From positions 1-33,737 of the forward strand of contig JAJXYT010000112.1 of the NCBI GenBank assembly GCA_021780375.1: 33,737 bases of DNA, given 5' to 3'. Shown in pieces: positions 1 through 7,456 of the stretch. The notes under the pieces were generated by a model. That model ran no database searches. It was not told the DNA's origin and saw only the letters and a program-made list of their open reading frames with translations. Position numbers and translations under genes: made by a program. Position 1 is the stretch's first letter, and the number at the start of each line of letters is the position of its first letter. The stretch is from a bacterium (GTDB lineage Bacteria > Verrucomicrobiota > Verrucomicrobiia > Limisphaerales > UBA11358).

Positions 1-86
1 AAACCCGCCCCACCAAAACCCAGGAAAGGCGGGCTGAGGCCCCCTTTTAAACACCCCTCCGAGCTACGCTCGGCAAGCCAGTAGAA

Positions 87-333
87 ATGAAATTCTACTA
101 CGTTTATATTCTTCAGAGCGAACTTGACGAAAGGCATTTTTATTCCGGGTTCACCGAGGACTTATATGCGCGCTTGAAAAAGCACAATGCCGGTGATGTT
201 CCGCACACGGCCAAATTCCGTCCGGGCGCGGATAAAAAGCGCAATTGCTTTTACAGAGCAGGAGCGAGCCGTTAAGTTTGAGCGTTACTTGAAATCGTCG
301 TCAGGTCGTGCATTTGCAAAGAAACGACTTTAA
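87..333 (+). pseudogene. GIY-YIG nuclease-like protein, frameshifted
   Basis: The frame opens MKFYYVYILQS, a standard start of the small UvrC-like GIY-YIG endonuclease family (about 80-95 residues), followed by YSGFTEDLYARLKKHN. The opening frame stops after 62 residues at 275. The next frame continues with family-typical sequence (AIAFTEQERAVKFERYLK, then SSGRAFAKKRL) to a stop at 331-333. One extra base near 225-237, where the family usually reads PWRIKT, explains the break. It is either a genuine pseudogene or a sequencing error. A 6-bp hairpin (ccgagc/gctcgg, 59-73) lies just upstream. These small nucleases are common single genes of uncertain role. Confidence 0.8.
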
Positions 334-387
334 TCAGTCTTCGCTCGGAGCGGCAGTGCAGAACGAAGACTGCCGCGCCGAAACGCA

Positions 388-765
388 GTGAAACGGCTTA
401 TGGGCCGCACGTGTCTCTTCGAATGTTCCAAATGCGGTTATCGCGCCCGCGTGTCGGGTGGCGCGGATCGCGGCCGGCACGTCGTCGTGCAAACCATTCT
501 GTGTGCCGAGTGCAAGGAACTTTACGACGCGGTGATTGCCTTCAAACCGTCGGTGCACTGGGAATTTCATTCCAAAACGGCGCCGAGGTGTATCAGCTTA
601 TTGAACCGCTTGCCACCGCGCGGCGTCCGCCCCTGGATTCAATGGAAGCTGGTCTGTCCCATTTCCCCCCGCCACCGGATTCGTTTGTGGAAACAACCCG
701 ACAAATGCCCGAAGTGTGGGACATTTCTGGATCCGGGCGTGATTCCTTTTCGCCGTTGGGATTAA
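388..765 (+). CDS. small Cys-rich (zinc-ribbon-like) hypothetical protein
   Basis: The 125-residue product has three CxxC pairs: CSKC near residue 13, CAEC near 39 and CPKC near 108. This is compatible with one or two zinc ribbons. No family was recognised beyond that. The start is uncertain: 388 is GTG, and an in-frame ATG lies four codons later at 400; neither has a clear ribosome-binding site. The frame is open back to the stop of the preceding nuclease remnant. The gene converges on the lipid kinase gene with only 5 bp between stops. A 9-bp inverted repeat (cagtcttcg/cgaagactg, 335-373) sits directly upstream. Confidence 0.55.
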   Translation: MKRLMGRTCLFECSKCGYRARVSGGADRGRHVVVQTILCAECKELYDAVIAFKPSVHWEFHSKTAPRCISLLNRLPPRGVRPWIQWKLVCPISPRHRIRLWKQPDKCPKCGTFLDPGVIPFRRWD

Positions 766-770
766 CCGGT

Positions 771-1661
771 TCAGGGAACGGCCACGCGCAATTGTCCGCG
801 CGCAATTGAAAAAGTGGCAGGCAAATTTCCCGCCCATTCGCCGTCCAGTTCAAAGGACGCGGAAGCGTCGGCGTCCAGTTCAAAAGTGGAGGCCCGAAAA
901 CGTTGCCCAACCCTGGTCGGCAGTCTTCGCCGCGCGAGCAAACCGGGGGCACAACGAAGCATGGCCAGCCAATTCGCCCGCGGCAAAATACAGACCTCCA
1001 GAAGACCATCGCGCAAATCCGCCCCGGGAAAAATTTCGAACGGCCCGCCGTAAAAACGTCCATTGCCAATCAAAATCAATTCGCCGGTGCTGCTGTGTCC
1101 GTCAACGCGCGCAGTAATTTTTGGCAGTCGGCCGCGCAACGCCTTCACGCCCGCAATCACATAAGCCAGCGGACCGAATTTCTTTTTCAAGGGCCAGGTC
1201 ACCAGCTCGATGGCGCGTGCGTCCCACCCCGCCCCGGCGAGCTGAATAAAATACCGCCGCCGGTGGACACCGCCGGCCGAAAATTCCACGCCGGGCAAAT
1301 CCAGACGCGTCTCGTGTCCGCGCTGCAGCGTTTCCCACGCCCGGTCAATGCGCAAGGGCAACCCGATTTCCCGCGCAAAAACGTTCACCGTGCCGAGCGG
1401 CAACACGCCGAGCCGCGCCCGCGCAAAACCGTCGGCTGCGTCGCCGATGCCGTTGAGCACTTCGTTCACCGTGCCGTCGCCGCCGGCGGCCACGATCAAA
1501 TCGAAGCCGGCGGCCACCGCTTCCGTCGCCAGCCGCCGTGCGTCGCCGGGAACAACCGTCGCCTTCAACGCGCCCCGCGAGGCGATTTCATCCAGATGGC
1601 GGCGAAAATGCCGGGCCTGGCCGCCGCGTGCCGCCGGGTTGAAGATGACGCAAGTGCGCAC
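771..1661 (-). CDS. diacylglycerol kinase family lipid kinase (YegS/BmrU-like)
   Basis: The 296-residue protein matches the DAGK catalytic-domain family. The N-terminus has VIFNPAARGG (residues 5-14), the glycine-rich nucleotide-binding loop is GGDGTVNEVLNGI (about 59-71), and LPLGTVNVFAREIG follows near 87-100. The C-terminal half is the usual beta-sandwich, with ELILIGNGRFYGGP. The length is typical (about 290-310). Such enzymes phosphorylate diacylglycerol or related lipids with ATP in the cytoplasm at the inner membrane. The start is a GTG at 1659-1661; the codon run into VIFNP fixes it. The exact lipid substrate cannot be read from the sequence. Confidence 0.88.
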   Translation of the reverse strand: MRTCVIFNPAARGGQARHFRRHLDEIASRGALKATVVPGDARRLATEAVAAGFDLIVAAGGDGTVNEVLNGIGDAADGFARARLGVLPLGTVNVFAREIGLPLRIDRAWETLQRGHETRLDLPGVEFSAGGVHRRRYFIQLAGAGWDARAIELVTWPLKKKFGPLAYVIAGVKALRGRLPKITARVDGHSSTGELILIGNGRFYGGPFEIFPGADLRDGLLEVCILPRANWLAMLRCAPGLLARRRLPTRVGQRFRASTFELDADASASFELDGEWAGNLPATFSIARGQLRVAVP

Positions 1662-1708
1662 GCCTTAAATGATTCGGGTCGTGCCCGCCATTAGTCGAGG
1701 AGAAAGGT

Positions 1709-1780
1709 GGAGCGCCGGTCTCCGACCCGGCGTGCTCCCGGCGCACCCGCCCGTCAAGCCGGATCGGAGGCCGGCGTTCC
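1709..1780. repeat. palindromic repeat, family A, copy 1 (intergenic)
   Basis: Two 23-bp arms (1709-1731 and 1758-1780) are near-perfect inverted complements, beginning ggagcgccgg and ending ccggcgttcc, around a 26-bp centre. They could form a long hairpin. The same element occurs at 5934-5995 inside addA and at 21584-21654 downstream of mlaD. Here it lies in the divergent intergenic region between the lipid kinase and the GrpE-like gene. Confidence 0.85.
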
Positions 1781-1849
1781 AAAGGTAATACCGGCGCCCG
1801 GCGAGGCGTTTGCTTGCGCTGCCGGCGTGATTTTACGAGACTCGTGAAC

Positions 1850-2722
1850 ATGAACGACGTAAGAGAGTGGAAAATTCCCAAATGGCCGTTCCTGCTGGGC
1901 AACGCCTTGCTGCTCACGTTCGCCTATCTGATCGTCTGGAAATCATCGCATCCAATTTCCAAATGGGAAATTCTCGCGTGCTTCGCTTCCGCCGCCCTCG
2001 GTGCGGGACTGGGGATTCTGCCGTTTCTGCTGGATTACCGCGCCATGGGCACGGCCATCCAGGTCAACGCCCTCGGGGCGGTGGCTGACAAAATTCAGGA
2101 TCTGGAAAAGCTCGCCGCGCAAATCAGCTCCGCCACGGATCAATGGAACGCCATCCAGGGCCAGGCCGAGAAAACCGCCGCCGGGGCCAAACAGATCGCC
2201 GAGAAAATGGGCGCCGAAGTCCGCGAATTTTCCCAGTTCATGCAGAAGATAAACGACAGCGAGAAGGCCACGCTTCGGTTGGAGGTTGAAAAAATGCACC
2301 GGGGCGAAGCCGAATGGCTGCAAATGCTCGTGCGGATTTTTGACCATATTTTTGCTTTGCACGCCGCCGCCGCGCGTTCCGGCCAGCCGCAATTGGCCGG
2401 GCAAATCGCCCATTTCCAGAACGCCTGCCGCGGCACGGTCCACCGCATCGGCCTGACGCCGTTTGCCGCCGAACCGGGCGAAACCTTCGACGCCGCCCGG
2501 CATCAGGTCGCCGACGCCAAAGGAAATCCGCCCGCCGGCGCGGTGGTCGCTGAAACCATCGCCGCGGGCTACACCTTTCAAGGGAAACTTTTGCGCCCGG
2601 CGGTTGTGCGCCTGCGCGAGGCCGCCGCGCCTGCCGCGCTCCCGTCTTTATCTTCTGCTTCGGTGCCGCCGCCGGCCCGGGAAAACCAGGAAGAGGAACT
2701 TCCGCTCGGCGAGCCGGATTAA
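1850..2722 (+). CDS. membrane-anchored protein with GrpE-like C-terminal domain
   Basis: The 290-residue product starts MNDVREWKIPKWPF. Two hydrophobic segments follow (about 14-30 and 41-59), giving a membrane hairpin. Residues about 65-150 are rich in Ala, Glu, Lys and Gln and look coiled-coil. The C-terminal part reads GETFDAARHQVAD, then GAVVAETIAAGYTFQGKLLRPA, which closely parallels the beta domain of GrpE (G.PFDP..HEA ... G.V......GY...GR.LRPA.V). GrpE releases ADP from DnaK, so a membrane-tethered relative may bring DnaK/Hsp70 to the inner membrane; that role is inferred. The start at 1850 is the first ATG before the first membrane segment. It is not the housekeeping grpE, which is soluble and shorter. 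Confidence 0.7.
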   Translation: MNDVREWKIPKWPFLLGNALLLTFAYLIVWKSSHPISKWEILACFASAALGAGLGILPFLLDYRAMGTAIQVNALGAVADKIQDLEKLAAQISSATDQWNAIQGQAEKTAAGAKQIAEKMGAEVREFSQFMQKINDSEKATLRLEVEKMHRGEAEWLQMLVRIFDHIFALHAAAARSGQPQLAGQIAHFQNACRGTVHRIGLTPFAAEPGETFDAARHQVADAKGNPPAGAVVAETIAAGYTFQGKLLRPAVVRLREAAAPAALPSLSSASVPPPARENQEEELPLGEPD

Positions 2723-2739
2723 ATTTTGGCGGGGGCGTC

Positions 2740-2772
2740 GCGCTGCGCTGCGGCGTCCGGACAGCGCAGCGC
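2740..2772. repeat. hairpin between convergent genes
   Basis: A perfect 11-bp inverted repeat (gcgctgcgctg / cagcgcagcgc) with an 11-bp loop lies between the stops of the GrpE-like gene and addA. It has no T run, so it is not a classical intrinsic terminator, but it is placed where a bidirectional transcription barrier would be expected. Confidence 0.6.
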
Positions 2773-2785
2773 GCTGTCCCTGCCA

Positions 2786-5700
2786 TTAAACGTTAATGGT
2801 TTTCTGAATGGCGAGAAAATGCAGCCAGCAGTTTGTCACCGGCCGGGAATAAATTCGCGACAATGCCTGCGCGTAAAGTTTCAACTGCGGTTCATAGAGA
2901 CGCCTTCGCTCCGCCAATTCCCCGGGCTTTATTTCGTCCGTCTTGAAATCCACGAGCCAGATTTCCTTGGGCAGCAACGCGACCAAATCCGCCACACCTT
3001 GTACGACGATAAATTCGGCTCCCAGTCCCGGCGGCGTCCTGGCGCCAATGATGGCGTCCACCTCCGCCGGACTGAATTTTGCCGTGAACGGCAACTCACG
3101 TTTCAGGCAACCCGGCGATTGAGCGCGAATTTTCCGGCCCGGTTCCGATTTCCAGAACGCCGTCACGGCTTCCAAATTCAATGCCGCGTGCTCATCCGCC
3201 GTTAAAATACCGGCGGATTCCAAACGGCTGGCTTCCTCTTTGAGGGCAGCGAGGTCATCCGCCTTTTCCAGTGGAACGTGCTGGAGAAATTTGTGATGCG
3301 CCGTCCCGGTTGCCGCCGCAGTCAATTGCAGATTACCGATTGCGGATTGCGGGTTTGAGCGCGAACGCCTGGGTGGTTTCCTGGGAAACTGTTTTCCAGA
3401 ACGGGATGAAGCTTGAAACAGCAGTTCCGCTTCGTCGTCCAACTCCTCCGCCTGCCGCCGCAATGCGGTCACCGATGACTTGGCGGCGCGCCGTGTCGCC
3501 GCCGCGAACGGATATTTCCACGACAACATCGCGCGCAACCGTTCCGCTGTTGTCGTGTCAAGCCCGCCCCCGCCCTTGCAGGAGACGGCGTGAGGAGTCT
3601 CTGACTGATTTGTAATTTGAGCCTCGTCACCTCGGCTTCTGGTGATCGGGTTATCACCCATCTCCGCATTTTCCACAATCCGCCAACGCAAATGCGGCAA
3701 TTCACCTTCCGTCACGCTTTGAACTTTGAACTCCGAACTCCTAACTCCGAACCATATCCCCAACCAATCCGCATAACTTTTCGCCGAGACAATGGTCTGA
3801 GTGGTGATGGCCTCCGGTTTCGACCAAAGGGTTTCCCATTTATTCTCCGAAACGGTGGCGGTCAGAATCAGCGTGTCGCGGGCGCGGGTCATGGCCACAT
3901 ACAGCAGCCGTAATTCCTCGCCGCGTTGTTCGCGCCGCTGATGCCGTTGCGCCAGCCAGTGCGGCAGGCTCGGATAACGCCGGCCCGTGTGCGGCGGCTT
4001 GACACGCGGACACAGCCCGAATTCCTCATCGAAAATGATTTCCCCGCGCAGGTCCTGCTCATTAAACGCCTTTGCCAGATCGGCCACGACCACGACCGGA
4101 AACTCCAGGCCTTTGCTCTGGTGAATGCTCATCAGCCGGACGGCGTTCTCGTCCGCCACCGCGACAACCTCCGGCTCGGCGTCGGCGGCCTGTTGCGCCT
4201 CAACGAACTTCAAAAAACGAAACAGGCCCTGCCGCTGAAATTGATCAAACTGCTGCGCGAGCCCGAGGAACCGTTCCAGGTTCGCCTGCCGTTGTGCGCC
4301 GCGCGGACGCGAACGCAACCACTCGGCGTAATGCGTTTCCGCCAGGATGCCTTCCAGGCATTGGGATAACGACGCCTGCCTTGCCCGTTGCCGCCAGCGG
4401 GAAAATTGTTCGAGAAACTTTTCAATTTTCTGCGTCGTCTTGTCCTGGTTTCTGACCTCTGGCCTCTGACCTCTGGACAGCGCCGTCCAAAAGTGAACGT
4501 CCTTGGCGGCCAGCCGGACCGTTGCCAGTTCATCCAGTGACAAACCAACCAGCGGCGAGCGCAACACGGCAATGGCCGGCACGTCCTGCAGCGGATTATC
4601 GAGCAGCTTGAACAGACTCAGCAAATCGGCGATTTCGGTGCTGTCGTAAAAACCGCCGCGTTCGACGATCAGCGGCACGCCGGCGCGTTCGAATTCCTTC
4701 GCATACGCTTCGGCCTTCTTCGCCGGCGCGCGCAGCAGCACGGCCAGGTCACGCCATTCGGCGGTGCGTTCGGTATGGTTCTCTTCATCCCAAATTGGAT
4801 GGCCTTCCGCGACCAGCGCGCGCAGCCGGCACGCCACAAGCCGCGCTTCCTTTTCGGTTTCTTCAAGCCCGGCCAAATCATTGTCGCCGGATTCATCGTT
4901 CGTCTGGCTGTCGTCGCGGCCGCTTTTAAAGCGCAACAACAATTCCGCGCGGGGCGATGGGTCCCTGGCCAGAGCAAGCGCCAGGCGTTGTTCCGGCGCG
5001 CCGAATTGCAAGCGCGCTTCCGTGCCGCAGGTCACGCCGCCGACCTCTGCGCGCATGAGCAGTTCAAAAACCGAATTGACAAAACCGAGCAGGCTTTCGC
5101 GGCTGCGAAAGTTTTCCATGAGCGGGATTACCTGGCCGCTTTCTCCGGACCACTCGTCGGCATAACGGCGGAAAATTGTTGGGGCAGCCAGCCGGAATCG
5201 GTAAATACTCTGCTTCACGTCGCCGACGAGGAAACGATTTGCCCGGTGGGGCGAGCGTCCTCGCGAGCCGTCAGCCGATTCAACCTCAGTCGTTTTCGAT
5301 GGCTCGCCGGTAGTCTCGCCCCACCTTCCATCGCGGCTCAACGCCTGGATGATTTTGTCCTGCGCGGCGTTGATGTCCTGATATTCATCCACGAAGACGA
5401 ACCGGATTTTCTGCCGCCAACGCTCGGCAATGGCGGTCGGTTTGTGGCTGGCGGAATCCCAGAGCAGTTTCAAGGCGAATTGTTCGAGATCGTGGAAGTC
5501 CAGCACGCCATCGGCGCGCTTGCGTTCGGCGAATTTTTGTCCGAATTCCTGCGCCAGTTGCAGCAACGCGGTCATGTGGCCGCGAGTCCAATCCCAATCT
5601 TCGGCCAGCGGCTCGCGGTGGCCTGCCGCCGGCATGAGTGACTGCAGGAAAGCGGCATTGGCAAAGAATTTTTCAAGCGGTTTGCGGAGCGCTCCCTTTT

Positions 5701-6736
5701 TGCGCGGCGGATAATTTTCGTCCGCCGCCAGGACTTTTTCCAAAACCGCTGCGGCGGATTCGCGGGAAGAGCCGGGGGCGCCGGCATCTCGCCGGCGATT
5801 TGCGAATTGGCCACTCGCCGGCGAGATGCCAGCGCTCCCGGGTGTCTGGTTTTCGTCCGCGGTTTGAGAATCATCGAACTTCTCCAGACGCGACAGGAGA
5901 GCAGCCAGTTCGACGGCTTTCTCATTTGCTGCCGGAGCGTCGGTCTCCGATCCGGCGTGTTCCAAACTTTGTGCCGGGCCAGAGGCCGGCGCTCCGAGAT
6001 GCTGCAAAACCGGCAGCCATTCGTTCTGCCAGTCGCGGATGGCCTGGTTCAGCCATTTACGCCATTCAACCGGTGCTGGCGACGCGAACCGCGCGAGCTG
6101 TTCCGCAAGCCAGCAGTCGGCTTCGGGCCGCGTCCGGTCGTAATGATGCAATCGGAGCAACAGGGCGCGAATGGGCCGGTCATCGCCGTTGCCGTAAATC
6201 TGAATGAGGTTTTGCGCGGCGATGGAAAAATCCGTCTGCCCGGCGTAATGCGATTGGAACTGTTCGTCCAACATTTCCTCGGCGAGCAGGCGGGCTTCGC
6301 CGGTGTCGAGCACGGCCAGTTGCGGGTCGAGGCCGAGTTCGTAGAAATGCTCGCGCACGAGCCGCAGGCAAAAACTGTGCAGCGTGCCGATGGGCGCGGT
6401 ATCAAACAGCGCGAGTTGTTCAGCGAGATGTTGGTCGAGGGTCGAGCCGCCTTCGCTTCGCTTCGGCGCGCCGGGGGGTTGAGTGTTGAGTGTTTCTTCC
6501 AGCGCGGTGCGGAGCCGCTGCTTCATTTCCGTGGCGGCGGCTTCGGTGAAGGTGACAACCAGGATTTCGTCGAGCGATACACGCTCGCGACAAAGGCAGT
6601 CCAGGCAGCGCTGAACGAGCGTATGGGTTTTGCCCGTGCCGGCGCCGGCCATAACCAGCACGTTGCCGCGCGCGGCGACGGCCTGCCGTTGCGAAGGGGT
6701 CAGGGCGTCGGCCTTTCTGGTTGCGGGTGATTCCAT
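2786..6736 (-). CDS. addA: AddA-type UvrD/Rep helicase-nuclease with in-frame repeat insertions
   Basis: This is a superfamily 1A helicase fused to a RecB-like nuclease, the AddA subunit of AddAB/RexAB, which resects DNA double-strand ends for RecA. Visible motifs: Q motif LTPSQRQAV, Walker A AGAGTGKTHTL (about 30-40), motif II FVFVDEYQDIN (about 445), motif III VGDVKQSIYRFR (about 500), motif V VRLMSIHQSKGLEFP (about 864), motif VI LLYVAMTRARD (about 943), and nuclease residues in WLVDFKTDEI (about 1257) followed by EPQLKLYAQAL. The length of 1316 residues exceeds the usual roughly 1150-1250. The excess is largely repeat-derived insertions: palindromes at 5245, 5773, 5934 and 3587, and simple repeats at 3323, 3721, 4451 and 6434, all in frame. 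The ATG at 6736 is preferred; a GTG seven codons upstream is possible. No addB partner is present in the window. Confidence 0.88.
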   Translation of the reverse strand: MESPATRKADALTPSQRQAVAARGNVLVMAGAGTGKTHTLVQRCLDCLCRERVSLDEILVVTFTEAAATEMKQRLRTALEETLNTQPPGAPKRSEGGSTLDQHLAEQLALFDTAPIGTLHSFCLRLVREHFYELGLDPQLAVLDTGEARLLAEEMLDEQFQSHYAGQTDFSIAAQNLIQIYGNGDDRPIRALLLRLHHYDRTRPEADCWLAEQLARFASPAPVEWRKWLNQAIRDWQNEWLPVLQHLGAPASGPAQSLEHAGSETDAPAANEKAVELAALLSRLEKFDDSQTADENQTPGSAGISPASGQFANRRRDAGAPGSSRESAAAVLEKVLAADENYPPRKKGALRKPLEKFFANAAFLQSLMPAAGHREPLAEDWDWTRGHMTALLQLAQEFGQKFAERKRADGVLDFHDLEQFALKLLWDSASHKPTAIAERWRQKIRFVFVDEYQDINAAQDKIIQALSRDGRWGETTGEPSKTTEVESADGSRGRSPHRANRFLVGDVKQSIYRFRLAAPTIFRRYADEWSGESGQVIPLMENFRSRESLLGFVNSVFELLMRAEVGGVTCGTEARLQFGAPEQRLALALARDPSPRAELLLRFKSGRDDSQTNDESGDNDLAGLEETEKEARLVACRLRALVAEGHPIWDEENHTERTAEWRDLAVLLRAPAKKAEAYAKEFERAGVPLIVERGGFYDSTEIADLLSLFKLLDNPLQDVPAIAVLRSPLVGLSLDELATVRLAAKDVHFWTALSRGQRPEVRNQDKTTQKIEKFLEQFSRWRQRARQASLSQCLEGILAETHYAEWLRSRPRGAQRQANLERFLGLAQQFDQFQRQGLFRFLKFVEAQQAADAEPEVVAVADENAVRLMSIHQSKGLEFPVVVVADLAKAFNEQDLRGEIIFDEEFGLCPRVKPPHTGRRYPSLPHWLAQRHQRREQRGEELRLLYVAMTRARDTLILTATVSENKWETLWSKPEAITTQTIVSAKSYADWLGIWFGVRSSEFKVQSVTEGELPHLRWRIVENAEMGDNPITRSRGDEAQITNQSETPHAVSCKGGGGLDTTTAERLRAMLSWKYPFAAATRRAAKSSVTALRRQAEELDDEAELLFQASSRSGKQFPRKPPRRSRSNPQSAIGNLQLTAAATGTAHHKFLQHVPLEKADDLAALKEEASRLESAGILTADEHAALNLEAVTAFWKSEPGRKIRAQSPGCLKRELPFTAKFSPAEVDAIIGARTPPGLGAEFIVVQGVADLVALLPKEIWLVDFKTDEIKPGELAERRRLYEPQLKLYAQALSRIYSRPVTNCWLHFLAIQKTINV
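3323..3352. repeat. gattgc-type direct repeat inside addA
   Basis: Short repeated units (attgcagattaccgattgc, then ggattgcgg) are read in frame on the minus strand as a QSAIGNLQ-like peptide near residue 1130. A related pattern occurs at the start of the U32 gene (11471-11520). It sits in a linker before the nuclease domain. Confidence 0.6.
3587..3636. repeat. repeat family C, copy in addA
   Basis: Imperfect 12-bp arms (gtgaggagtctc at 3590-3601 and gagcctcgtcac at 3619-3630) flank a 17-bp centre. The same arrangement, with the same flanking ggcgtgagga and acctcggc, occurs at 9737-9791 in the unrelated U32 gene. In both genes it is translated on the minus strand without a frameshift. Confidence 0.75.
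3721..3753. repeat. gaactccgaactc-type repeat inside addA
   Basis: Tandem degenerate units of gaactttgaa, ctccgaactc and ctaactccga are read on the minus strand as a VRSSEFKVQS peptide. This is a linker-like insertion between the helicase and nuclease parts. Confidence 0.6.
4451..4476. repeat. two-unit 13-bp tandem repeat inside addA
   Basis: The unit tctgacctctggc occurs twice in tandem (the last base is missing in the second). It is translated on the minus strand as GQRPEVRNQ, a low-complexity insertion in the helicase 2B-like region. Confidence 0.65.
5245..5325. repeat. palindromic repeat, family D, inside addA
   Basis: Left arm 5245-5269 and right arm 5301-5325 are inverted complements with a few mismatches. 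The outer 11 bases (ggtggggcgag) match exactly, and so does the inner gcgagcc. It encodes in frame a polar peptide (about residues 471-497, including SRGRSPHRA) immediately before helicase motif III. Confidence 0.8.
5773..5840. repeat. palindromic repeat, family B, inside addA
   Basis: Arms 5773-5798 and 5815-5840 are 26 bp each with only two mismatches as inverted complements, around a 16-bp centre. Translated in frame on the minus strand, the element gives a Gly/Ala/Arg-rich peptide (about residues 299-322, including ANRRRDAGAPG). Confidence 0.85.
5934..5995. repeat. palindromic repeat, family A, copy 2 (inside addA)
   Basis: Arms 5934-5956 and 5973-5995 match the arms of the intergenic copies at 1709 and 21584. 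Inside addA the element is in frame on the minus strand and encodes about residues 248-268, ending in HAGSETDAPA. The size, 62 bp plus one flanking base, fits an insertion of 21 codons. Confidence 0.85.
6434..6496. repeat. low-complexity repeat inside addA
   Basis: The stretch combines gtcgagggtcgag, cttcgcttcgcttcgg and gttgagtgttgagtgtt units. It is read in frame on the minus strand as the peptide PPGAPKRSEGGS near residues 84-97, an unconserved loop between motif Ia and the following segment. Confidence 0.6.
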
Positions 6737-7060
6737 GCTGCGGCCGCAGGCTAACACGGAGGCGAATTTTGGAAAAGGGTCGCCCGCGAAAACTTTGTTC
6801 CCTTTCCCCGCCAGGCGGGGCGGGTCAAGGCAAGGGGATTTGAGTTAAACGCGCGCCCAACCAGGCCCTCTCCCCTGCTCTGCGGCGGAGAGGGAGACAA
6901 AAGAGCGACTCGTTCTGGGCGCGCGCGGATTCGGCCCGACGGAAATTTTAGCCGCAGATATACACGGCGTAAAGCCGCGTGGCGGCCACGCCGCTATAGC
7001 GGATGAAACACGGATTTGTCGCGACGAAGTGAAACAAAGACGGGCGCGAAGGCCGCTGAC
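6737..7060. other. intergenic region with hairpins
   Basis: There is no convincing gene between addA and the lipoprotein. The stretch holds a nested inverted repeat at 6850-6926 (outer arms cgcgcgccca/tgggcgcgcg, inner arms ccctctcc/ggagaggg) and a hairpin at 6977-6991 (gcgtggc/gccacgc, one-base loop) followed by a degenerate atgaaacacggatt stretch. These look like further dispersed palindromes. No promoter was recognised. Confidence 0.6.
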
Positions 7061-7429
7061 TCATTTCTTAATCTCCAACTCATACCGCCTAACTCTCTCT
7101 GTGAAAAAGTCACGTCCCCAACCCTCCAATTTGTCATTTTGGTCGAATACAACAGGGGTAAAATCTGAATCAGCCGTGCCGTAAATCCCGCTGGTCATGG
7201 CTGTCCGATAAAGCCAAACTGAACCCCACTCGTAACCTTCTGACTGCTCTGGGTTGCCCATCAGCTTGCGAACATCATCCTTCGTCATCCCAATCTTCAG
7301 TGACAATAAATCCGCGTTGTTGTGCTTTATCGTGCTCTGGACGCTCTCGTATTTCAGCGTCGAGTGTACCGGACTGCCAACGCAGCCCGCCAATATCATT
7401 GGTAGAAGGATAAAAGCGAAAATTTTCAT
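7061..7429 (-). CDS. small lipoprotein, SmpA/BamE-like fold candidate
   Basis: The 122-residue product begins with a lipoprotein signal peptide, MKIFAFILLPMILAGC, with the lipobox Cys at residue 16. The segment LLSLKIGMTKDDVRKLMGNPEQ (about 42-63) resembles the SmpA/OmlA/BamE pattern (L..GMT...V....G.P), and WLYRT and FDQNDKLEGWG follow as expected for that fold. The mature protein is probably attached to a membrane facing the periplasm. It is followed on the same strand, upstream in gene order, by the gene at 7457-7894 with 27 bp between them, so they may be co-transcribed. It is less GC-rich than its neighbours. Its role is unknown; BamE itself is not claimed. Confidence 0.7.
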   Translation of the reverse strand: MKIFAFILLPMILAGCVGSPVHSTLKYESVQSTIKHNNADLLSLKIGMTKDDVRKLMGNPEQSEGYEWGSVWLYRTAMTSGIYGTADSDFTPVVFDQNDKLEGWGRDFFTERVRRYELEIKK

Positions 7430-7456
7430 GGTTGTGTTTGCGTATAGCAGCCCAGC

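Noticed and set aside
903-1694. Plus-strand open frame of 263 codons opposite the lipid kinase
   Set aside because: Its composition is typical of the antisense of a GC-rich gene (many Arg, His, Gln, Pro), and the kinase motifs on the minus strand are unmistakable.
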